From contig NZ_JAFMYW010000004.1 of assembly GCF_017353175.1 (NCBI RefSeq), forward strand, positions 534,122 through 598,121: a stretch of 64,000 bases of DNA, read 5' to 3'. The notes under the pieces were generated by a model, which was not told the DNA's origin, did not search any database, and worked only from the letters and a program-made list of their open reading frames with translations. The position numbers and the translations under genes were made by a program. Origin of the DNA: Fibrella forsythiae (GTDB taxonomy: Bacteria; Bacteroidota; Bacteroidia; Cytophagales; Spirosomataceae). How positions within the stretch are numbered: the first letter of the stretch is position 1; every line of letters begins with the position of its first letter. This document shows, piece after piece, positions 26,001 through 32,377 of this stretch.

Positions 26001-28639
26001 ATAAAGTGAAGGTTCTGTTCAAAGCACCGTTCGAGGGGAAAATTCTGGTAACGGTAGAGCGCAGCGGTGTGCTGACCCACAGCTGGCTGACGACCGAGAA
26101 CAAAGCCGCCGAATGGACTTTTTCCGTCGATGAGGAGCATCTGCCCAACGCCTATGTCACGGCCACGCTCATCCGCGCCATGGACGGCACCGACCTGCCG
26201 CTGACCGTGGCCCACGGCTTCGCGTCGGTAGCCGTAACCGACCCCGACACGAAGCTGCCGGTAGCGATTGAGGCCGTGGCGAAGTCGTTTTCCAAGACGA
26301 AACAAACCATCCGCGTGAAAACGAAGGCCAACGCCTCGGTGACGGTGGCAGTGGTCGACGAAGGGATTTTGCAGTTGAAAAACTTCAAGACACCCGATCC
26401 GCACGGCTATTTTTTCCAGAAACGGGCACTGGAAGTGATCCCGTCCGATGGCTACGCACTGTTGTATCCCGAACTATCGCTCCGCAGCCGGTCGAGCAGT
26501 GGCGGTGACGGTTATGACCTGGAACGGCGCGTGAATCCGCTGAGCAACAAGCGCGTCCAACTGGTGGCGCTCTGGAGCGGCGTGCTTAAAGCCAACAGCG
26601 CGGGCGAGGCCGAATACACCATCGACATTCCGCAGTTCTCAGGTACGTTGCGCGTGATGGCCGTAGCCTACAAAGACAACGCCTTCGGGTCGGGCGAGCA
26701 GGGCATGACCGTATCGGACCCGATCGTGATCAGCCCCGGCATTCCGCGTTTCCTCTCGCCCGGCGATGAACTGAACATGCCCGTTAACCTGAGCAATACG
26801 ACCAGCAAAGCCGCCGGGGTGGTGGCCAAAGTTACCGTCAGCGGACCGCTTCAGGTGGTGGCCGATTCGGGGCGCAGCGTGTCGCAGTCGCTGACCGTTC
26901 AGCCGGGGCGCGAAAGCCGCACGACCTTCCGCATCCGGGCTACGGGCGGCGTTGGACCGGGCGATATTACGGTGACGGTGAATGCGATGGGCAAAACCTA
27001 CGTCGAGAAAACCGATATCACCGTACGCCCTGCCGCGCCGTTGCAGAAAACCACGGTAGCAGGCGTTGTGGCGGGTGGACGTACCCAAGCCCTGACGCTG
27101 GCGGGTAATTTCCTGCCGGGCACCACGCGCAGCAGCCTCACCATCAGCCGGTCACCGGTGGTGCAGTACGCCAAAACGCTGAGCTACCTGCTGGGCTACC
27201 CGCACGGCTGCACGGAACAGACCATCTCGAAAGCGTTTCCGCAGCTTTACTTCGCCGACCTGACCAAAACGGTTCGGCAGGGCACGGTCTATTTCGTCCG
27301 CAATGGCGAGTCGGACTATAACCCGGCGACGAACATTCAGCAGGCGTTGCAGCAGATCGAAAACCGGCAACTCTTCAACGGTGGCGTCACGCTCTGGCCG
27401 GGCTACAACGTGGAAGATCCATGGGCCACGGCCTACGCGCTGCATTTCATGGTCGAAGCCGAAAAGGCAGGTTTTGAGGCCAACGCCACGGTGAAGAGCA
27501 AACTCATCGACCGCCTCACGACGCTGACGGGGAACAACCGCATCGAAACGGTATCGGTGATGAACGAAGACGGGTCACGCACCGACCGCACCGTGGCCAG
27601 CCGGACGAACCTCTACGGCCTGTACGTGCTGGCGCTGGCCGACAAACCCAACCGCGCCGCCATGAGCGTCTACAAAGAATCGGCCGGTACGTTGCTCACC
27701 ACCGACGGACGGTACCTGCTGGCAACGACCTACGCCCGCCTCGGCGATCAGGCCAGCAGCGCCTCCCTCCTGCCGAAGCAGTTTGCCGATGGCACGATGG
27801 GCCGCGAAACCGGCGACAGTTACGCCTCGCCGATCCGCAACGTGGCGCTGGTGCTGAGCAACCTGGTCGACACCGATCCCGACAATTTGCAGATTCCGAC
27901 GCTGGCCCGACAACTGTCTGGCGCGGTGCAACAGGCCGATTACCTGAACACGCAGGAAGCCGCCTTCGCGTTTCTGGCCCTCGGCAAGCTGGCCAAACAG
28001 AACGCCAACAGCACCGCCACCGCCACACTGACCGGCGCAGGCAAGGCCCTGGGTACGTTCACCGGCACCGACATTACCCTCCGCCGACTACCCACCGGCC
28101 AACCGCTGACGCTGACCGCCAAAGGCAGCGGAAACCTGTATTATTTCGGCCAAAGCGAAGGCGTACCGACATCAGGCAACGTACCTGACGAAGACCGTGG
28201 CCTGATCGTGCGCCGGACGTACCTGAACCGCGACGGGGCCGTGCAGACGCGCTTCAAGCAAAACGACCTGATTGTGGTGAAGCTGACCCTGAGCAGCCAA
28301 TCGGGCTTACCGGTGAAGAACGTGGTGCTGACCGACCTGCTCCCCGCCGGTTTCGAGGTAGAGAACCCACGTCTCAGCGGTGCTACCGCCCAGAACGGCA
28401 CAGCCGAACAGCGCACCCTCGACTGGATCAAAAACGCCTCGCCGGTCGATTATTTCGACATCCGCGACGACCGGGTCAACTACTACCTCTCGGTGGGCGG
28501 CTTAGAAACCAAAACCGTCTACTACATGGTCCGCGCCGTCTCGAAAGGCCGTTTCATCGTAGGCCCCGCCGCCGCCGACGCCATGTACAACCCCGAACTC
28601 CGCAGTTACAACGGCGCTGGCCGGGTTGTGGTGGAGTAA
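23078..28639 (+). CDS. Alpha-2-macroglobulin family lipoprotein
   Basis: 1,853 residues from ATG 23078 with lipobox LSHC; a TTG nine bases upstream is less likely. The order follows bacterial A2Ms: macroglobulin-type beta domains (YRPGETIHLNT near residue 608), the alpha-2-macroglobulin core (LVALWSGVLKANSAGEAEYT), then the thioester domain with the intact CTEQ motif, Cys1378 to Gln1381, in PHGCTEQTISKAFP, and a receptor-like C-terminal part ending GRVVVE. The thioester traps attacking proteases covalently, so it protects the cell envelope. The usual partner PbpC is not adjacent. Its last 71 codons are duplicated 0.8 kb downstream. Codon use is strongly GC3-biased, which makes long empty frames on the other strand. 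Confidence 0.95.
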   Translation: MSFSAPARLWLALLTVTLTLSHCARLSNTVSVVGRNFDDEIQQSQNLVFSFNKNVGPDGTGAQADVWESTPYITFKPAVKGQFKWTSPSELVFSPATAFDPATNYRAELSKELLRNATDKGLSVSGDEIEFHTPYLQLVGTETWWTRAAGNTAGTSGQPVAKTRLRFNYPVSAAEVASRLGIKADEATVTAGPIQAQGDALSGGGLIVTLTDAPNADNEQPLTLTVDKGVKVPNTAYTSTETIQQTATLPTRSKLEVVDVQSGFTNQQGTVRVVTTQTLQPNQNLGLYYTIQPVVKTTAELTDNGLLIKGDFNETDTYVITFTDQMRGVLNTKLDEPVSRDVFFGKMPAGLQFATRNALYLSSKGSRNVGLSITNVDKVQVKIARLYENNLLHYLKNNRYEDYAQQGTGEEATWGPSGTYSYGNDEEGDLSSVLVDKTVQTSDLPKVRGVSALNLAIPDQATGDRERPLRGAYLVSVQSKDEAYVSATQLVSISDIGLIARQTDTDLLVWANSIQSAEPLDGVEISLISSNNQSVYTLKTDGKGFVKFEKIQEKAPGFTIAMLTARTGDDFNFLHLTDTQVETSRFEVDGKRTNATGLNAFVYGDRNIYRPGETIHLNTVIRPEAGSKTTVAEVPLSVRVLMPNGSEYRVFRKVTDEQGSAPVDVPVDPAAVTGSYTVEVLNASNTLLTSQAISIEEFIPDRIKVDVKTAQESYKAGQTIVLSATAQNLFGPPASDRAYEVELQLKRRVFAPKGYGAYTFSIPAEATGVPTSFEKTLRQGRTDAAGQATESFPIPADYRDIGLLEAKLFVTVFDENGRPVNRLRRLDVQTQDVFYGIRLADTYLTTNTPLAVEVVGLNAAGQPQSAKAQVDVVRFDYQTVTEKQADGQIKYSSKRREKIVYTNTLSLGAKPTPFRYVPTVSGEYEVRVRRPGAVGYTAADFYAYGWGSTSASSFEVSTEGEVLMEFDKPTYETGDKVKVLFKAPFEGKILVTVERSGVLTHSWLTTENKAAEWTFSVDEEHLPNAYVTATLIRAMDGTDLPLTVAHGFASVAVTDPDTKLPVAIEAVAKSFSKTKQTIRVKTKANASVTVAVVDEGILQLKNFKTPDPHGYFFQKRALEVIPSDGYALLYPELSLRSRSSSGGDGYDLERRVNPLSNKRVQLVALWSGVLKANSAGEAEYTIDIPQFSGTLRVMAVAYKDNAFGSGEQGMTVSDPIVISPGIPRFLSPGDELNMPVNLSNTTSKAAGVVAKVTVSGPLQVVADSGRSVSQSLTVQPGRESRTTFRIRATGGVGPGDITVTVNAMGKTYVEKTDITVRPAAPLQKTTVAGVVAGGRTQALTLAGNFLPGTTRSSLTISRSPVVQYAKTLSYLLGYPHGCTEQTISKAFPQLYFADLTKTVRQGTVYFVRNGESDYNPATNIQQALQQIENRQLFNGGVTLWPGYNVEDPWATAYALHFMVEAEKAGFEANATVKSKLIDRLTTLTGNNRIETVSVMNEDGSRTDRTVASRTNLYGLYVLALADKPNRAAMSVYKESAGTLLTTDGRYLLATTYARLGDQASSASLLPKQFADGTMGRETGDSYASPIRNVALVLSNLVDTDPDNLQIPTLARQLSGAVQQADYLNTQEAAFAFLALGKLAKQNANSTATATLTGAGKALGTFTGTDITLRRLPTGQPLTLTAKGSGNLYYFGQSEGVPTSGNVPDEDRGLIVRRTYLNRDGAVQTRFKQNDLIVVKLTLSSQSGLPVKNVVLTDLLPAGFEVENPRLSGATAQNGTAEQRTLDWIKNASPVDYFDIRDDRVNYYLSVGGLETKTVYYMVRAVSKGRFIVGPAAADAMYNPELRSYNGAGRVVVE

Positions 28640-28650
28640 TCCGAATCACC

Positions 28651-28757
28651 TTTTTTGTCATCCCGACGAAGGAAGGATCTTGGCGTTCTTTCTGATAGTG
28701 CCCGGCACTTTTGAGTAAAACGCCATGATCCCTGCTCTCGTCGGGATGACAAAAAAA
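28651..28757. repeat. Palindromic element, copy 2 (GTCATCCCGACG family)
   Basis: Arms of about 37 nt, mostly complementary (TTTTTTGTCATCCCGACG at the left), around a loop with GCCCGGCACTTTTGAGT. It begins 12 nt after the macroglobulin stop codon and shares arm and loop with the element at 22861. Confidence 0.8.
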
Positions 28758-28807
28758 CAGCAGCAAATACCTGAACAGCTTTAAGCTCTAATCTTGCCTT
28801 TTCCAGT

Positions 28808-28827
28808 TGTAATGTGTAGTATTACAC
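28808..28827. promoter_or_regulatory. Candidate HigA operator upstream of higB
   Basis: Two overlapping dyads, TGTAAT-N7-ATTACA and GTGTA-N4-TACAC, lie 14 nt before the higB start. Antitoxins of this family repress their own promoter at such sites. Position and symmetry are the only evidence. Confidence 0.5.
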
Positions 28828-28840
28828 GATACACACCGAT

Positions 28841-29119
28841 ATGCTTGTAAACTTCCGTCATAAGGGCTTGCAGCAGTATTACGAGGAGGGTAACGGTGCT
28901 AAGTTGCCCGCTCAATACCTGCGAAAGATCAACCGGATTCTTGACCAGTTGGACGCTGTAACATCGACCAGCGATATTCAGCAGATGGGTTCAGGCATTC
29001 ATAAACTGACGGGCGACTTAGCCGACTTCTGGGCGATTACTATCACACCAAACTATCGGGTAATTTTCCGATTTGACAACGGGGACGTCTATGATGTAGA
29101 CTACGTTGATTACCATTAA
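28841..29119 (+). CDS. higB: HigB-type toxin of a type II toxin-antitoxin pair
   Basis: 92 residues, RelE/ParE-superfamily ribosome-dependent mRNase of the HigB group. Recognisable parts are the start MLVNFRHKGLQQYYEEG, RKINRILDQLD, the core GSGIHKLTGDLADFWAI and the final strands YRVIFRF and VDYVDYH. Toxin precedes antitoxin, as is usual for hig loci. The antitoxin starts 12 nt later. The pair sits between the macroglobulin gene and a duplicate of its 3' end. Confidence 0.9.
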   Translation: MLVNFRHKGLQQYYEEGNGAKLPAQYLRKINRILDQLDAVTSTSDIQQMGSGIHKLTGDLADFWAITITPNYRVIFRFDNGDVYDVDYVDYH

Positions 29120-29131
29120 CATACACAACTT

Positions 29132-29443
29132 ATGAAACGCAATCTGGCACCTGTACACCCCGGCGAAATCCTGCGGGAAGATTATATTAAAGAGCGCGGC
29201 TTAACGGTCACCGAAGTAGCGAAAGGCATTGGTATTGCCCGCGCCAACCTGTCCGCCGTAGTGAACGAGAGGGCGGGCATCAGTCCTGAACTTGCGGTAA
29301 AACTGTCAGAGGCATTCGGTAACACCGCCCAATTTTGGGTAAACCTCCAGAAAAACTACGAGCTGTGGCACGCCGAAAAGAAGGTGAACCGCGCCCTCAT
29401 TCAGCACTTCACTATGCCTGACAGAGGCCTACAACCCGCATAA
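29132..29443 (+). CDS. higA: HigA-type antitoxin (XRE family)
   Basis: 103 residues with the hallmark start LAPVHPGEILREDYI, followed by a lambda-repressor-like helix-turn-helix (TVTEVAKGIGIARANLSAVV) and the segment LSEAFGNTAQFWVNLQKNYEL. It neutralises HigB and represses the operon. The stop codon overlaps the first base of the duplicated macroglobulin segment, so the junction is exactly at the end of this gene; the last residues (MPDRGLQPA) may be altered by it. Confidence 0.92.
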   Translation: MKRNLAPVHPGEILREDYIKERGLTVTEVAKGIGIARANLSAVVNERAGISPELAVKLSEAFGNTAQFWVNLQKNYELWHAEKKVNRALIQHFTMPDRGLQPA

Positions 29444-29654
29444 TCAAAATTCCTTGCCGGTCGATTACTTCTACATCCGCGACGACCGGGTCAACTACTA
29501 TCTCTCGGTAGGCGGCTCCGAAACCAAAACCGTCTACTACATGGTCCGCGCCGTCTCAAAAGGCCGCTTCATCGTAGGCCCCGCCTCCGCCGACGCCATG
29601 TACAACCCCGAACTCCGAAGCTACAACGGCGCTGGGAAGGTTGTGGTGGAGTAA
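29443..29654 (+). pseudogene. Duplicated 3' end of an alpha-2-macroglobulin gene
   Basis: About 212 bases closely match 28427-28639, the end of the macroglobulin gene, from ATCAAAA to the stop codon. The frame is intact for 66 codons from a TTG, and most differences are silent (for example TAT/TAC, TCG/TCA), with a few changes such as D to Y and A to S. This suggests it comes from a second, diverged macroglobulin gene rather than a fresh tandem copy. Without the rest of the protein it cannot function as a macroglobulin. Confidence 0.85.
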
Positions 29655-29720
29655 ATAATTTAGCTTAAAATTAAACAGGATATAAACCCTTCAACACAAG
29701 AAGAGTTTTACGCAACTATT

Positions 29721-30704
29721 ATGAGCAGTAAAAGTCTCTTCAATCAACTTAAATTGGCTTATGCGCCTTTGACTGCATACGAGTTTGCAGTTGTAAAAGA
29801 TGATATATTAATTGAAAGATCGCTTTGCGACGCAAGCCTCTATTTACTTGCACAAAGACCTGTTATCACATTTGAAAATGTAATACCTGACAAATCTTTG
29901 TATCAATTAAATTTTGAAATACATCAAAGAGGCAACCCAAATATCATAAAATGCACATTGCCATTTGACCAAGAGGTATTTGAATTGAACGATGCTAGCG
30001 CTGTTTATGTGGCATTTAATTTTCTCAACAAATCCACCGAACAAGAACACCCTCCTCTTTATAATATTCATGGATTTTCTTTAGCAAGGCACAATCCTGA
30101 TAGAAAGGAGTTCATTATCTGGTTCTCGCCAGAAAAGCTTTTACAGAACTGGTGGACGGGAAGTATAAACTGCACGATTGAAGGAGATTGGAAATCGCTC
30201 ACTCGGTATACTGTGCATTATGTTGGTAAGGCAACAAAGCAGAGTATACTAAAGCGATTGAAAGGGCATTCTACGTTACAGGACATTCTTTCATTGGAGT
30301 CTCCTGTAACAGATAAACAACTTCCTGCAAATGAAATAGTTGTATTGCCCTTTAAATTTCAGGACAATTTACAAATGCAAACGTTTGGACTTGAGTCTGA
30401 TACTGACAGCATGGTAGCTGCGTTGAAAGGAGAAAATTACCCTAATCAAGACACAGTCTTTCTTGATGCTGAAAAAGCTCTAATTAAAGCGATGCAACCA
30501 AAATATAACAAAGAATTATTTAAGAATTATCCAGTTAGCAAAGATGGGCTATACGATCATAAATATAATGCGATCGCATATACGTTTATGGACCCAATTA
30601 CCTTAATATATACTGAAGGCGAAATCCGTGGTGGATTGACAGCTATGGGGGGCGATTCAATATTTATTTTAGAAAATCAAGAGTTTAAAATGTCTAAGTA
30701 TTAA
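29721..30704 (+). CDS. AT-rich gene with GIY-YIG-like nuclease domain
   Basis: 327 residues, not recognised as a named family. About residues 160-270 look like a GIY-YIG nuclease: YTVHYVGKA replaces the GIY..YIG core, KRLKGHSTLQDIL follows, and DAEKALIKAMQPKYN matches the conserved Glu helix with its P-x-Y-N end. The first 150 residues are beta-rich and unassigned; the end (GEIRGGLTAMGGDSIFIL) may be another small domain. GC is much lower than in neighbours, codons are A/T-ended and no GGTACGT motif occurs, so it was probably acquired laterally. A defence or mobile-element role is a guess. Confidence 0.6.
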   Translation: MSSKSLFNQLKLAYAPLTAYEFAVVKDDILIERSLCDASLYLLAQRPVITFENVIPDKSLYQLNFEIHQRGNPNIIKCTLPFDQEVFELNDASAVYVAFNFLNKSTEQEHPPLYNIHGFSLARHNPDRKEFIIWFSPEKLLQNWWTGSINCTIEGDWKSLTRYTVHYVGKATKQSILKRLKGHSTLQDILSLESPVTDKQLPANEIVVLPFKFQDNLQMQTFGLESDTDSMVAALKGENYPNQDTVFLDAEKALIKAMQPKYNKELFKNYPVSKDGLYDHKYNAIAYTFMDPITLIYTEGEIRGGLTAMGGDSIFILENQEFKMSKY

Positions 30705-30904
30705 TAAACTTTATGGAATATAAGAGTTCCAAAAGACGAACGTAGAATAAAATTTATACGTAAAGACGTCTCGCGGTGAATTCAGGGCTTCTCATCAGGT
30801 TATGCATAGAAACTGCTGACGCATAACGTAATTAAGCGACCAACCATTTTTATAGGAAAGCTATAACGGTGCAGTAAAGCGTGGCAGTTGCGTACCTACG
30901 GCAC

Positions 30905-30969
30905 GCCAACGGGTTTTGCCACGATACCCGTTGGCTACCGACGCTGCGCTGTTTTGCCCCTAACGGGGC
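30905..30969. repeat. Small palindromes in the accessory intergenic gap
   Basis: The ~300 nt between the GIY-YIG-like gene and the broken antitoxin contain two hairpins: GCCAACGGG-N13-CCCGTTGGC and GCCCC-TAAC-GGGGC. Upstream, at about 30813, the string CTGCTGACGCAT matches part of the 44-bp palindrome arm at 20.4 kb. No gene is seen in this gap. Confidence 0.5.
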
Positions 30970-31001
30970 GAAATTTGTTGTATACTTGTATCATAGCATA
31001 A

Positions 31002-31223
31002 AGACCAACGAAGACCTTACTCGTCAGCGACAATGATTTCGCCAAAGCCCTTAAGTTATTGGGCGAGAATGGTATAGAAGCTCAGGTAGAGACGCCAATT
31101 CCATTTCTGCGTACTGGTAATGCCATCCCTACCGAAACCCCTGCTTCGTTCGGCGGGATATGGGCGAAGGATGAGCGTACAATGGAGTCTATTCGTAAGG
31201 CAGCATGGCCTAAAAGAAGATAG
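31002..31223 (+). pseudogene. Antitoxin of a vapBC-like pair, start codon lost
   Basis: An open frame of 73 codons after an in-frame TAA reads TLLVSDNDFAKALKLLGENG, then SFGGIWAKDERTMESIRKAAWPKRR. The ending (G-x-W, charged stretch, IR-x-x-AW) is typical of antitoxins paired with PIN toxins. There is no ATG, GTG or plausible TTG in frame ahead of the conserved part; ATAAAG stands where ATGAAG would be expected, in another frame. Either a start loss plus frameshift or a non-standard start. Confidence 0.55.
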
Positions 31224-31621
31224 TTCTCTGTGATTCAAACGTCCTGTTTGAGTATTTTCGAGGTACGCCCGTTATGCTGCAAGAACTTGATGAACTCGGC
31301 TTTTCCCGGCTGGCTCCCAGCGTGATTTCAGAGGCGGAGATGTACGTCGGTATGAGGCGAACGGAGCGGCGAAAGACTACTGAGACCATTAGCAAGTTCA
31401 ATATCATTGGCCTTGACGCAGAAATCTCCCGCACCCTTCTTCGGTTGACTTGGGAACACCACACAAAACGCCCTGGCATTGCCGATATGCTGATTGCTGC
31501 AATGGCACTGACCTACCCTGTCGAGTTGTTTACATTCAACAAGAAAGATTTCGACTTCATTGAGGGCATTACATTCTATTGGCCCAAATACCAGCATCAG
31601 TTTGGCCCAAAGCAAGAATAG
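31214..31621 (+). pseudogene. VapC-like PIN-domain toxin, N-terminus interrupted
   Basis: The frame encodes a full PIN domain: KKIVLCDSNVLFEYF with the first acidic residue, SVISEAEMYVG with Glu, and GIADMLIAAMAL with the later Asp, ending in LFTFNKKDFDFIEG. The natural start ATG-GCC at 31205 is followed at once by TAA. The next in-frame Met (31274) is beyond the essential first Asp. So translation of an active toxin seems impossible unless a rare start is used. It overlaps the antitoxin frame by 10 nt. Confidence 0.65.
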
Positions 31622-31709
31622 CGATCAGATGACAGTCAGGCTACATCTGGTGGACCATTGTTCGGGATAATGCTTATCTTTCAAGACCTATTCCCAATAT
31701 CTGCTTTCT

Positions 31710-32279
31710 ATGAATCGCAACATTTTGATCGTTACCGGTGATGGTGGCGAAAGTTACGAAACCCTCTACGCCGTTCACCGTTTTCAGGAGGAGGGCGACA
31801 CAACCCACATTGCCGCGCCCAGTAAACGGCGGCTCAACCTGGTTATGCACGATTTTGAACCGGGCTGGGACACCTACATTGAGCGGCCCGGCTATTGTCT
31901 GGCTTCCGACCTGGCTATAGAGGATGTGGTCGTCGAGAACTACGATGCGATTCTGCTGCTGGGTGGCCGCGCTCCCGAATACCTGCGTAACCATGCCGTT
32001 CTGCTGGAGATTGTCCGCGAATTTGACCGGCAGAGTAAATGGGTCTTTGCCATCTGCCACGGGATTCAGATTTTGGTCACGGCTGGTTTAGCCGCCAACC
32101 GAACGCTCACGGCTTATGAACATGTACGCACTGAAATCGAGATGGGGGGTGGCACGTATTCGACCCAGCAAGCCGTACGTGACCAGAACATAGTTACGGG
32201 CCAGACCTGGCAATCACACCCCGAATTTTATCGGGAGGTATTTGTCTGCCTCAACGAAGCGCAACCGGTGGAAAAGTAG
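31710..32279 (+). CDS. DJ-1/PfpI family protein
   Basis: 189 residues of the class I glutamine amidotransferase-like fold. The nucleophile elbow is FAICHGIQ with Cys, preceded by LLLGGRAPEYLR; an acidic residue (GDGGESYETL) near the N-terminus corresponds to the Glu that activates the Cys in PfpI/DJ-1. Members act as glyoxalases, deglycases, proteases or chaperones, so the exact activity is open. Single gene with a terminator shared with the convergent ricin/PKD gene. Confidence 0.85.
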   Translation: MNRNILIVTGDGGESYETLYAVHRFQEEGDTTHIAAPSKRRLNLVMHDFEPGWDTYIERPGYCLASDLAIEDVVVENYDAILLLGGRAPEYLRNHAVLLEIVREFDRQSKWVFAICHGIQILVTAGLAANRTLTAYEHVRTEIEMGGGTYSTQQAVRDQNIVTGQTWQSHPEFYREVFVCLNEAQPVEK

Positions 32280-32335
32280 CGACGGATGTCGCAGATCGGT
32301 TTCCTTGTTGACCAAATTAGTTCACCACATTGTGT

Positions 32336-32372
32336 AAGCCCCGCCCTCAGATAACTACTGAAGGCGGGGCTT
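32336..32372. terminator. Shared terminator between convergent genes
   Basis: Stem AAGCCCCGCC/GGCGGGGCTT with an inner partial stem CTCAG/CTGAA. It lies between the DJ-1-like and ricin/PKD genes and ends five bases before the latter's stop codon. Confidence 0.75.
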
Positions 32373-32377
32373 GTGCA

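Noticed and set aside
24092..26404. Two long open frames of about 380 codons on the minus strand
   Set aside because: They lie opposite the alpha-2-macroglobulin gene, are Arg/His/Gly-rich without recognisable domains, and result from its strong GC third-position bias.
31274..31276. ATG as the genuine start of the PIN toxin
   Set aside because: It would leave out the first catalytic Asp and the first strand of the fold, which are intact just upstream.
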